Of a DNA stretch of 13,779 bases, positions 1 to 7,942 are shown in pieces. The stretch comes from UBA5342 sp965662645 (GTDB lineage: Bacteria > Bacteroidota > Bacteroidia > Bacteroidales > UBA5342): positions 1-13,779 of the forward strand of contig CBFIII010000078.1 in NCBI GenBank assembly GCA_965662645.1, read 5' to 3'. The translations under genes were made by a program, and so were the position numbers. Below the pieces are notes generated by a model. It searched no databases and had not been told where the DNA came from. It saw only the letters and a program-made list of their open reading frames with translations. Within the stretch, counting starts at the first letter, position 1; each line of letters opens with the position of its first letter.

Positions 1-8
1 TTCACAAC

Positions 9-45
9 ACAAAGCCCGTAATTTAATAATCATTACGGGCTTTGT
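9..45. terminator. Rho-independent terminator hairpin at the left edge
   Basis: A perfect 14-bp stem (9-22 pairing with 32-45) with a 9-nt A/T-rich loop has the GC-rich core AAGCCCGTAAT / ATTACGGGCTT. On the + strand it is followed by a T-rich stretch (ttgtgttttag), so it best fits the end of a + strand gene lying to the left of the window. The flanking A/T bases would also let it work in the other direction, between two convergent genes. Confidence 0.8.
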
Positions 46-110
46 TGTGTTTTAGTCTTTGCTATTATTACTTCAAATGTCGGGTCAGGTGATAATTTAG
101 GTGAAGAAAC

Positions 111-144
111 AAAAAGAGTCGAATAGCATTAACCATTCGACTCT
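111..144 (-). terminator. Rho-independent terminator of the 97-residue protein gene
   Basis: A perfect 10-bp inverted repeat (AGAGTCGAAT at 115-124, ATTCGACTCT at 135-144) has a 10-nt loop. Read on the minus strand it is followed by five T residues (111-115). It starts 25 nt after the stop codon of the small gene at 169-462. The A-run at 145-150 on the other side makes it potentially bidirectional. Confidence 0.85.
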
Positions 145-168
145 AAAAAACAATGATTTTTTGTCCTT

Positions 169-462
169 TTATTCTATTCCTAATAAGCCATTAAGCGTTG
201 TAAACATCTTATCTGATTGACTCAATAAATCAAGAGAAATCTGCTTATAATATTTCTTAACTAACTGAGGATTATCCTTACCATCAGGATGATTAGCTCT
301 ATCGATAAGTAAATTGCACATTTCAACGGCTTCTAATATTACAGCATCCGCTTTTTCAAGATCTTCTTTATTATCAATCATTTCAGACACCATAATAGCA
401 TCAGTTACTACCACCTCTGCAAGATACTGTATATCTTTCTTTAAATTTTTTACACTTGCCAT
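169..462 (-). CDS. Small helical protein of unknown function (97 aa)
   Basis: Complete 97-residue reading frame starting MASVKNLKKD and ending NGLLGIE. I see no signal peptide, membrane segment or catalytic motif. The sequence is rich in Leu, Glu, Asp and Lys with heptad-like hydrophobic spacing, so it is probably a bundle of three or four helices in the cytoplasm. A short NHPDGKDNP segment near residues 57-65 probably forms a loop between helices. It sits 253 nt downstream of the chemosensory operon, has its own candidate promoter and a strong terminator, and so looks like a monocistronic unit rather than part of the operon. It resembles, from memory only, small conserved Bacteroidota proteins of unknown function. 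No role is assigned. Confidence 0.85.
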   Translation of the reverse strand: MASVKNLKKDIQYLAEVVVTDAIMVSEMIDNKEDLEKADAVILEAVEMCNLLIDRANHPDGKDNPQLVKKYYKQISLDLLSQSDKMFTTLNGLLGIE

Positions 463-483
463 AATTCAAATTTTAAATTTGGA

Positions 484-514
484 TAAAGATAGTCCTTCTT
501 CACTAAAAAGAAAG
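484..514 (-). promoter_or_regulatory. Possible promoter of the 97-residue protein gene
   Basis: On the minus strand TATCTTTA (484-491) matches the Bacteroidota -7 consensus TAnnTTTG at all but the last base. About 19-20 nt upstream lies only a T-rich CTTT (511-514) in place of the -33 TTG. The implied transcription start is about 20 nt ahead of the ATG at 462. The weak -33 region keeps confidence low. Confidence 0.35.
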
Positions 515-519
515 ACTAT
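489..519. repeat. Inverted repeat overlapping the putative promoter
   Basis: Two 12-nt arms (atagtccttctt at 489-500 and aagaaagactat at 508-519) are complementary at 11 of 12 positions around a 7-nt spacer. The repeat lies across the candidate -7/-33 region of the small gene. No T-run follows on either strand, so an operator fits better than a terminator. Confidence 0.55.
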
Positions 520-611
520 TCGATTTAATTGTTTTTAATCGCTACTTTTTCTGTCTCAGAATAGAAAAAAAACAATCCCATTACACATAAACACATCTTT
601 CAATAATGAAC

Positions 612-636
612 TACCCCGCTGCAAGCAGAGGGAGTA
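612..636. repeat. Imperfect GC-rich palindrome, REP-like
   Basis: TACCCCGCTGC and its partner GCAGAGGGAGTA face each other around AA: CTGC/GCAG, then a G-A mismatch, CCC/GGG, a bulged A, and TAC/GTA. It stands out from A/T-rich surroundings just downstream of the operon's last gene. The foot reads GTAG on the minus strand, a tetranucleotide typical of REP elements moved by RAYT transposases, but on the 3' side of the palindrome rather than the usual 5' side. It may instead be a weak terminator, but no T-run follows on the minus strand. Confidence 0.45.
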
Positions 637-657
637 TCAATTTGAAACACTTTTTTT

Positions 658-671
658 CGCAACAAGCTGTG
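658..671. repeat. Second, weaker palindrome with the same AA core
   Basis: CGCAAC-AA-GCTGTG can pair with one mismatch and one G-T pair. Its centre (C-AA-GC) is the same as that of the palindrome at 612-636, 22 nt away, suggesting a degenerate pair of related elements in the spacer after the operon. Confidence 0.3.
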
Positions 672-715
672 GAGAATAAAACCCACAATGAGGGATTTAA
701 AGACGCCTATTATTC

Positions 716-2011
716 TTAAACTAAAGTATAAGCCGACTTCGAAATGGTATAATAAAACTGAGAACCTTCACCAAACTGAGAAGTAACCCATATTTTACCC
801 CCATGAGCTTCCACAATTTTCTTAACAGAAACCAAACCTAATCCCGTACTCTTTTCTCCTTCGGTTCCCTGACCAGAAACGGTAACAAACGGTTGAAAAA
901 CTTGACTCAACTTTTCCTCAGGAATACCAATACCATGATCATCAACTCTCACTTGAACCTCATCTTCTGTTTCACTAATAAAAACAGTTACTGTTGTATT
1001 ACGCTCAGAATATTTTATTGAATTAGACAATAAATTATCCATCACCTGCTTAAGCTTATTTTTATCAACATGAATCATCAAAGGTTCAGCAGAGTAGTCT
1101 GCTGCTATTTTAATGTTTTTCTTTGTTCCCAACATATTATTCAAAGAAATCACCTCATCCATAAACACTTTCAGATCAACTTCAACAAAAGACAGTTCTA
1201 AAGTACCCGACTCAACCTTAGCAAAATCTAACACCTCAGAAATTAGATCAAGCATGTAATTCAACTGATCATCAATAGTTTTAAAAATAACATCCTGAGA
1301 TGCCATACTCTCTTTAGGAATCATATTAGAAACTAAATCGACGTATGATGATACCGTACAAAGAGGACTCCTAAGGTCATGGGCTGCAATACCCAAGAAG
1401 TGATTTTTTTCCTTAATAGAATCTTTAAGTTGAAAATTTGCAACACTTAATTTTTTATGAAGCGTATTTAATTGTTCGTTTTTCTCTTGTAACTCTTTGT
1501 TCTTATTTATTGCATTATAATAAGTAGAAAGCAACAAGTCTAAAACATTTGTTTTATTAGAGTTTAATTGATGTTTTTGACCAGCAAAATAAATTTCTGT
1601 TGGTATTTCAACATTACCTGCCGCTTTGCGCATTTCTCTATTTAATAACATATCCGAAATACGCTCAATAAGAAATTCTTCGGTATAAGGTTTTGAAATA
1701 AAATTATCAGCATTGGCCTGTAACCCTTTGATCACATCATTAGGATCAGACAGCTGAGTAAGCAAAATAACAGGTATATCTTGAGTTTCTTCATTAGCTT
1801 TCAACTTAGTACAAAACTCATAACCATCCATAACAGGCATTACAATATCTGTTATCACAAGATCAGGACAATACCCCTCTTCCACTATAGCATCCAAAGC
1901 TTCTTGCCCATTTAAACGATGTTCGGTGTCAAAATCATTATCCTCCAAAATCATTTGAAGCTGCATGGCTTGCGTTGGACTATCTTCAACTACTAATACT
2001 TTTTTCCTCAT
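716..2011 (-). CDS. Receiver-histidine kinase hybrid, output protein of the chemosensory operon
   Basis: 431 residues with two parts. Residues 1-118 form a receiver domain: acidic pair E9-D10, phosphoacceptor D55 (VITDIVMP), T85, and K107 before Pro. A coiled-coil-like linker (about 155-205) leads to a histidine kinase: DHp helix with H211 in HDLRSPL, N box near N326-N330 (DNLLSNSIKYS), G1 box D358-G362, F box 372-376, and G2 box TGLGL 389-393. All catalytic motifs look intact. There is no membrane segment, so it is cytosolic. It begins 51 nt after cheB and is the last gene of the operon, the position taken by the diguanylate cyclase WspR in Pseudomonas. I infer that CheA phosphorylates D55 and this switches the kinase, whose own partner regulator is not in the window. 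No GGDEF domain is present. Confidence 0.93.
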   Translation of the reverse strand: MRKKVLVVEDSPTQAMQLQMILEDNDFDTEHRLNGQEALDAIVEEGYCPDLVITDIVMPVMDGYEFCTKLKANEETQDIPVILLTQLSDPNDVIKGLQANADNFISKPYTEEFLIERISDMLLNREMRKAAGNVEIPTEIYFAGQKHQLNSNKTNVLDLLLSTYYNAINKNKELQEKNEQLNTLHKKLSVANFQLKDSIKEKNHFLGIAAHDLRSPLCTVSSYVDLVSNMIPKESMASQDVIFKTIDDQLNYMLDLISEVLDFAKVESGTLELSFVEVDLKVFMDEVISLNNMLGTKKNIKIAADYSAEPLMIHVDKNKLKQVMDNLLSNSIKYSERNTTVTVFISETEDEVQVRVDDHGIGIPEEKLSQVFQPFVTVSGQGTEGEKSTGLGLVSVKKIVEAHGGKIWVTSQFGEGSQFYYTISKSAYTLV

Positions 2012-2062
2012 AACTCTTGGTTTAAAAAAATTTTAATCCCAAAACCGGCAATTTTAACACTA

Positions 2063-3118
2063 TTAAAATTGTTCAATCTTCAACAAAGTTTCTGCTATCT
2101 GCCCTGGGCTTAGCACGTATGAAATAGCCCCACAATTAATCGCTTCACCAGGCATGCCATACACAAGAGCACTTTCTTTATCTTGTGCAATAGTAACAGC
2201 ACCGCTATCTTTAAGTAACTTCAATTCAGAAGCACCATCCCGACCCATACCTGTCAACATCACAGCAATAGTATCTTTACCATAACTTAGAGCCTGTTGT
2301 TTAAAAAGATGTTCAACAGAAGGACAAATTCTTATATCACTTTGCTCAGAAAGATCCACTTTATTATCTTTAATACACATCTGATAATAATCAGGAGCAA
2401 AATAAATACACCCAGGAAGTAATTCTTCGTTTCTTTCTGCAATCTTCACTGGAATACTTAATAGACGATTTAACCATGCCACCATAGAATCAAGAAAACC
2501 AGCAGTAATATGCTGCACCACAATTATAGGATAAGGAAATTTATGTGATATTTTAGAAAAAACTTCCGCCAAAACGGTAGGACCTCCAGAAGAAACACCT
2601 ACTGTTACATACTTTTTATTAAGCAATTTACTGATAGGAAGAATCTTCTTTTTATCTTCTATAGAAAGTGGTGTATTAGGTATTGGATTTTCTTTAGGCC
2701 GATAAATACGTGTTATCACCTTTACTTGAGCATATATTCTAATTAATCGAATTAAATGTTGTGTTTTATTCTCTTTTTTATCGTTCGAAAAACCCACTGG
2801 CTTATTAACAATACTCAAAGCACCAACAGCCAGTGCTTCAATACCGACTTTTTTATCATTAGCATTTCGGCTAGCCGTTACCATAATAATAGGTATAGGT
2901 GTTGTTGACATTATTATTCTAGTAGCCTCAAGCCCATTCATCCTAGGCATATCAATATCCATGGTTATAATGTCAGGCTTATTCTTTTTAATAAAATCAA
3001 TAGCCTCCACACCATTACAAACGACACCAATAACCTCAATATCTGGCTCTTCCCCAAATACAAACTCCAAATACTGACTAACAGTTTTAGAATCGTCAAC
3101 GATTAAAACTTTTATCAT
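2063..3118 (-). CDS. cheB: CheB-type chemoreceptor methylesterase (WspF-like)
   Basis: 351 residues, the normal length for CheB. The N-terminal receiver has D8-D9, phosphoacceptor D54 (ITMDIDMP), T81 and K106. The C-terminal methylesterase domain (about 168-348) carries the Ser-His-Asp triad: S176 in GVSSGGP, H203 in VVQHITAGF, and D294 in TGMGRDGA. It removes methyl groups (and deamidates Gln) on the receptor encoded at 5538-7277 and resets its signalling state. It starts 16 nt after the cheA stop, with AAAGG at 3128-3132 about 9 nt ahead of the ATG, one of the few recognisable Shine-Dalgarno sequences in the window. By position and partners it corresponds to WspF. Confidence 0.96.
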   Translation of the reverse strand: MIKVLIVDDSKTVSQYLEFVFGEEPDIEVIGVVCNGVEAIDFIKKNKPDIITMDIDMPRMNGLEATRIIMSTTPIPIIMVTASRNANDKKVGIEALAVGALSIVNKPVGFSNDKKENKTQHLIRLIRIYAQVKVITRIYRPKENPIPNTPLSIEDKKKILPISKLLNKKYVTVGVSSGGPTVLAEVFSKISHKFPYPIIVVQHITAGFLDSMVAWLNRLLSIPVKIAERNEELLPGCIYFAPDYYQMCIKDNKVDLSEQSDIRICPSVEHLFKQQALSYGKDTIAVMLTGMGRDGASELKLLKDSGAVTIAQDKESALVYGMPGEAINCGAISYVLSPGQIAETLLKIEQF

Positions 3119-3134
3119 AAAATAATACCTTTAT

Positions 3135-5504
3135 CTAAATTAAAGTATCTAGAACCTCAAATAAATTATTTTGTTCAAAATTACTCTTAATAATATACGC
3201 ATTAGCCCCTACATCGATTCCACGTTCCCTATCTTCACGTTTAGATAAAGAAGTCACTAAAATAACAGGTATATCTTCGAAACCCTTAGTTTCTCGTATT
3301 TTAGCAGTCAACTCAAAACCACTCATCCGAGGCATCTCAACATCTGAAATCACACAGTCAAAAGAAACAATTTCTCGCAGTTTAGTATAACCATCCAAAC
3401 CATCAATAGCTGTAGTAACATTATATCCTCTCGTTTCAAGTACATTCTTGATCAGTGTTCTAGACGTTATGGAGTCTTCTACTACTAATATATTCTGTTT
3501 AGTCTTTTTGGTTTCACCCTTCTTTCCCTTGGAACGACTATTTGCAACACCACTATTACCTAACATCGATTCATACAAGTCATACACATTTAAAATGGGA
3601 ACAACTTCTCCAGAGCCAAGTACAGTAGCCCCAGCAATATTACGCACTCTCTTAAGTTGCTTGTTGAATTTTTTCACAAGGACTTCTTGCTCACCAAGAA
3701 TGATATTAACAACAAGGGCAAAGCGTTTCTTTTGAACTTCTAAAACAATAAGTTGTGTATATTCTTCAAGCTCGTCCTTTGCGGGTAACTCTAAGATTTT
3801 CCCTAACTCAACAACAGCAATCAGCTCCCCATCATATAATACTGTAGTTTTATTTTCAATTGTTTTAATTTCGTCACTCTTAACACGAATCACACTTTTA
3901 ACTTTTGATGTAGGAGCAATAAAGTTGCGATCACAAGCTTTAATGACTACCCCCCTAAAAGTAAGAATTGAGATGGGCAACAAAATTCGAAACGTTGTGG
4001 ACTCTCCAGGTACAGACTCCACTACTATTGAACCTTCCATTTTATCAATAGCATCTTGTACAATAGCTAATCCCAATCCTCTACCTGATAGATCTGTAAC
4101 AATATCACTAGTAGAAATCCCTGACCTGAAAATATAATTTAAGTAATCGGCTTCAGGAATAGAGTCAATTTTATCATCTGAAATATTTTCATTCTTTATA
4201 TATAAATTTTTAAGCTTCTCTTTATTTAATCCAGGTCCATCATCTGAGATAAGTATTTCTACTTTATTATTCTCAAGTTGTTCTACTTTGAAAGTTATAT
4301 GCCCCTTTTCAGGCTTCCCATTTTTAATACGCGTTTCTAGATTCTCAATACCATAATCCAATGAATTTCTTAAGATATGCATTAATGGAGCACGTAGAGT
4401 TTCAAGAATACGACGATCAATCTCAATATTATCACCCTCAACCGTAAAATCAACTTTCTTCTCTAAATCTCTAGCTATATCCCTAACCATTTTGGGAAAA
4501 CCATCCAATAAAACAGAAAAAGGAACCGTGATAACCTCCTTAACATCATCTAATAAACCTTTCACTAACGACGACGTAGAATGGTCTTCTTGCTTCGAAT
4601 TATTGTATAAGACTTTTATCTCTTTTTCGATTTCATTAATATAAGAACTACTCCATTCCGAAAACTGGAGAACCTTAGCTACCTCTTTATGAAAATTAGA
4701 GGAACGCTTAGTCTCTTCTAGATTTTTTAAATAGACAGAAACCGAAGTATAAGAATCTAAAACTAATGAGGATTCGCGATGTAACAAACTTAAACGACTC
4801 AAAACACCCTGCAAATCTTTAATCCGCTGTCTCGAGATTAATTTAAGATTAAGCATCTCCTCAGCTTGAATCAATAGATCATCTAACTTTTTTGTTGAAA
4901 CCCTGATAGTATCATTAACTACGGGTTTAGCAGTGTTAGAATTTGTAGTACGTTTAGTCTCTTTCTTAACAATTTTCGGCTTAGGTTGTTCAACCTCCTT
5001 CTTAGGAATAAGATTTTCGACATCTTCTCTTACAACTGGCGTAGAAGGAACCGTTACGGGTTTAGGTTTAGATTTACTTATTTTGATTGCTTCGCCCTGT
5101 TCAGCACAAGATAATGCGTATAGTACTCTCTCAATCTTATCACTCAACTCATCATTTACGACACCATCATTTTCAAACAATATATCATTTAATAAATCAA
5201 CAGTTTCGGTAAACAAATCAATAACATCTGGGGTCAATGCAACAGTTTGACTTCTAATGGCGGACATCACATCTTCAAGAGCATGACAAATGCTTTCAAT
5301 TTCGCTAAGATTAACTGCACGAGAAGCCCCCTTCATACTATGAGCAGCACGATATATGACTTCTAAAATTTCTTCTTTACGTGCATCAGAACAACCTTTC
5401 TCTAATTCTAAAAGATGTGTTGATATATTATTAATATTTTCTTCAGCTTCGATTCTAAAAGTTGCTAGTATCCGCTTCAAAAATTCTTGTTTTCTATCCA
5501 TCAT
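3135..5504 (-). CDS. cheA: CheA histidine kinase with fused C-terminal receiver (WspE-like)
   Basis: 789 residues. Domains in order: HPt/P1 (about 1-130, phosphorylated H55 in HSMKGASRAV); Lys/Pro-rich linker (about 140-198); dimerisation domain (about 200-340); ATPase domain with N380 (HILRNSLDYGIE), D421 (DDGPG) and GRGLGLAIV at 474-482; CheW-like P5 (about 512-648); and a receiver (670-789) with E676-D677, D721, T751 and K773. The P2 domain of flagellar CheA is not evident. The HPt motif and fused receiver fit the WspE/FrzE type rather than flagellar CheA. The fused receiver may act as phosphate sink or internal switch. Two adjacent ATGs (5504 and 5501) could both serve as start. It follows the receptor gene by 33 nt. 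Confidence 0.96.
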   Translation of the reverse strand: MMDRKQEFLKRILATFRIEAEENINNISTHLLELEKGCSDARKEEILEVIYRAAHSMKGASRAVNLSEIESICHALEDVMSAIRSQTVALTPDVIDLFTETVDLLNDILFENDGVVNDELSDKIERVLYALSCAEQGEAIKISKSKPKPVTVPSTPVVREDVENLIPKKEVEQPKPKIVKKETKRTTNSNTAKPVVNDTIRVSTKKLDDLLIQAEEMLNLKLISRQRIKDLQGVLSRLSLLHRESSLVLDSYTSVSVYLKNLEETKRSSNFHKEVAKVLQFSEWSSSYINEIEKEIKVLYNNSKQEDHSTSSLVKGLLDDVKEVITVPFSVLLDGFPKMVRDIARDLEKKVDFTVEGDNIEIDRRILETLRAPLMHILRNSLDYGIENLETRIKNGKPEKGHITFKVEQLENNKVEILISDDGPGLNKEKLKNLYIKNENISDDKIDSIPEADYLNYIFRSGISTSDIVTDLSGRGLGLAIVQDAIDKMEGSIVVESVPGESTTFRILLPISILTFRGVVIKACDRNFIAPTSKVKSVIRVKSDEIKTIENKTTVLYDGELIAVVELGKILELPAKDELEEYTQLIVLEVQKKRFALVVNIILGEQEVLVKKFNKQLKRVRNIAGATVLGSGEVVPILNVYDLYESMLGNSGVANSRSKGKKGETKKTKQNILVVEDSITSRTLIKNVLETRGYNVTTAIDGLDGYTKLREIVSFDCVISDVEMPRMSGFELTAKIRETKGFEDIPVILVTSLSKREDRERGIDVGANAYIIKSNFEQNNLFEVLDTLI

Positions 5505-5537
5505 TAGATATTTTAAGTAATAAAAACCAAAATAATC

Positions 5538-7277
5538 TTAACTCTCTCTTAGACTGTAACGACTTAACAGATTAATAAGTCTATCACCCAACTCAGTCAA
5601 TTCAGAAACAGAAATTTCAGCCTGCTTAGTACTATTTACATTTTGAGCACTTGCTTCCTTAATACTTTCCATAGCATTAGCAATCTGCTCCATACCAACA
5701 AGCTGCTGCTGGCTCGACGCTGAAATCATCATATTAGCCTGCAAAGCCTCTTCAGCATTAGCAGCAAGTAATGAAATCGTTTTACTTGTATGCGACGATT
5801 GATTTAAATTTTCATCAATCACTTTACCTCCTTGCTCTGTTGCCATTACGGCTCCCCCGATTTCTTTCTGTATATCAGTAAGTATTGAACGAATTTCAAC
5901 AGTAGAAGCTTTAGATCGACTAGCCAAGTTTTTAATTTCTTGAGCAACTACCGCAAAACCTTTACCTTCTTCTCCGGCTTTAGCAGCCTCAATAGCAGCA
6001 TTCACAGCAAGTAAATTAGACTGTTCAGCTATATCATTTACGGTATTCGCTATTTCACCAATTTTATGACTTTTTTCACTAAGTTGAATCACAATCGCAG
6101 CAATAGATTCCATTTGAACCTTAATATTATTCATCCCTGCAATGCTGCTCTGCACAGACTCATTACCACTCTTTGAAACTGATGCTAATTCCCTACTTGA
6201 ATTAGTCACTTCATTAGCCTTTTGATTAGCGACTTCTGTCGTTTGTTTAATTTCCTCTATTGTTGCCGTTGTTTGACTTACAGAAGAAGCTGTTTCTGCA
6301 GAACCAGACGATAATTGTGACATTACGGCCATCATCTCAGTTGATGCAGTAGATAACACATTCACACCTTGCTGTATTTCTAGCATTTGAGAATTCAACA
6401 TCTCCGTCATAGACGAAAAAGCATAACCAAAAGCATCTGATTCAGAAAGCGGCGTAACGTTTATCGTCAAATTACCCTTAGCAATCTCTTCTGCCTGTTG
6501 CGCCTTCTTTAAAAAGTTTTCTTGCATTATTTTAAACGATAGAGCTAATAAACCTATTTCATCAGTTCTATTATCTTTATTAAATTCATTGGTAAGATTA
6601 CCTTGCGCCATTTGTCTGGATTTAATAGATAATCTCTTTAATGGATTTACAATAGTTTGATTTACAAGAATCATTGATACTGTTATAATAAAAGCAGCAA
6701 TAATTAACAACCACAAATTGATCATCTGTGATCTTTTAACAGATTTATCTGAAGCCTCTTGCCTTTGAGTCAACAATTTTTTCTCATATTTTATCAAATC
6801 AAGTTGAAAAATACGAATTTGCGACATTGTCCTACTACTAATACCACTCATCATAGCCTTCTTAGAAGCTTCAAATCCAGAATCCTTTCTCAAATTTATT
6901 GATTCCTCTAGAACTATTAGCATTTGACCTACAAGATCGTCAATTTTAACAACTCTTTTTTGCAATTCAGGACTATTACTCGTTAACACCATTAATGAAT
7001 CGAGATGTATAGAAACATTTTCTATAGCATTACTATATGGTTTTAAATAAGTATCACTTCCTGTAATAAGATAACCACGTTGAGCTAACTCTGCATCTTT
7101 AGTATCAGCTAACACTAACTCAGTGAGAGCGATCATTTCATGAGACTTTTGCAACCACTCCGTATTTTCATTTAAACTTATAATGTTGGTAGATGTGGTA
7201 CTTACAACAATAATAAACATCGCTATTATCGCAACAAAACCACTAGCAATCTTGAGTGTAATGGGTAAATTTTTCAT
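5538..7277 (-). CDS. Membrane methyl-accepting chemotaxis protein with tandem HAMP (WspA-like)
   Basis: 579 residues. TM1 is about 11-27, the periplasmic helical domain 28-186, and TM2 about 187-206. The periplasmic part contains AQRGYLITGSDTYLKPY (65-81), a pattern typical of CHASE3-type four-helix sensors. A HAMP domain follows TM2 (about 207-258), and a second HAMP-like unit (AKGNL near 266-270, ending near 297) comes next. The cytoplasmic signalling rod runs to the C terminus, with the tip at about 415-445 (EQSNLLAVNAAIEAAKAGEE) that binds CheW and CheA. The protein ends SRYSLRES, without a CheR-binding NWETF-type tail. It lies 116 nt after the upstream CheW gene, the largest gap in the operon, in which I found no convincing promoter. 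It is the only receptor in the operon and corresponds to WspA. Confidence 0.95.
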   Translation of the reverse strand: MKNLPITLKIASGFVAIIAMFIIVVSTTSTNIISLNENTEWLQKSHEMIALTELVLADTKDAELAQRGYLITGSDTYLKPYSNAIENVSIHLDSLMVLTSNSPELQKRVVKIDDLVGQMLIVLEESINLRKDSGFEASKKAMMSGISSRTMSQIRIFQLDLIKYEKKLLTQRQEASDKSVKRSQMINLWLLIIAAFIITVSMILVNQTIVNPLKRLSIKSRQMAQGNLTNEFNKDNRTDEIGLLALSFKIMQENFLKKAQQAEEIAKGNLTINVTPLSESDAFGYAFSSMTEMLNSQMLEIQQGVNVLSTASTEMMAVMSQLSSGSAETASSVSQTTATIEEIKQTTEVANQKANEVTNSSRELASVSKSGNESVQSSIAGMNNIKVQMESIAAIVIQLSEKSHKIGEIANTVNDIAEQSNLLAVNAAIEAAKAGEEGKGFAVVAQEIKNLASRSKASTVEIRSILTDIQKEIGGAVMATEQGGKVIDENLNQSSHTSKTISLLAANAEEALQANMMISASSQQQLVGMEQIANAMESIKEASAQNVNSTKQAEISVSELTELGDRLINLLSRYSLRES

Positions 7278-7393
7278 TTTGTTTTTTTTTAAAAATTAAC
7301 ATTTAATATTATTATTGATTTGTTCCAAACAATTAAGCTAAAGGTGTTTTAAATTCCTTAAAATTTGACAGACAATTAACTAGCAACAAAGCG

Positions 7394-7924
7394 TCAGCCC
7401 CGCACCTTCTCATCTACTACAATTTTATCAGAAGACAAAAGAGACTTTATATCTAAAACTATTAATCGATCACTTGATATACCTTCAATAAAATCCGCAT
7501 TTTTTTGAGTAATATTACTTACATTTTTCTGCAACTCTCCTAACCAAATCGTCCGTTCACTATAAATCTCATCGGCCAAAATTCCCACCTCTATACCATT
7601 ATGCTCTACCACAATCACACGGTCTAAGTTAGTCAATCCTTTTTGAGGCAAGCTAAAGAATTTCTTGATATCAATTACAGTAAGAATCTCACCTCTAAGG
7701 TTAATGATCCCCATAACAAAATCAGGCGTACACGGCAAAGGTGTTAACTTATTAATAAGACAAACCTCAGTCACATAGCGAGAATTAAGAGCAAATCGTT
7801 CATTAGCTAAAAGAAATTCTAAAACGGGTTTAGACATACCACTATGCTCTTTCTCAAAAAAGGGCTTAGCAATTTCCATTGCTCTTTTTTTAAGAATTTT
7901 TTCTTTATCAGTAAGTTCTGTCAT
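7394..7924 (-). CDS. cheW: CheW-type coupling protein (WspD-like)
   Basis: 176 residues, one CheW domain (about 33-168) preceded by a charged helical extension (residues 5-25, EKILKKRAMEIAKP) like that of WspD-type couplers. The hallmark NLRGEI motif is intact (75-80, with R77 at the position needed for CheA/receptor contact in E. coli CheW). It bridges the receptor tip and the P5 domain of CheA. It lies 18 nt after the CheR gene, clearly in the same transcript. It is one of two CheW proteins in the operon and the only one with the conserved Arg. Confidence 0.95.
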   Translation of the reverse strand: MTELTDKEKILKKRAMEIAKPFFEKEHSGMSKPVLEFLLANERFALNSRYVTEVCLINKLTPLPCTPDFVMGIINLRGEILTVIDIKKFFSLPQKGLTNLDRVIVVEHNGIEVGILADEIYSERTIWLGELQKNVSNITQKNADFIEGISSDRLIVLDIKSLLSSDKIVVDEKVRG

Positions 7925-7942
7925 AGTTAATTGTTTTTATTA

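Noticed and set aside
4933..5250. Plus-strand open frame opposite cheA
   Set aside because: It is antisense to a well-conserved CheA linker and HPt region, with low-complexity composition. The same reasoning excludes the plus-strand frames at 314-538, 3448-3735, 3925-4137, 9613-9840, 11363-11545, 11789-11980 and 12575-12784.
7278..7393. Internal promoter in the 116-nt gap before the receptor gene
   Set aside because: No TAnnTTTG with a properly spaced TTG was found. A small TTGTT-CCA-AACAA repeat at 7320-7332 is too short to interpret.
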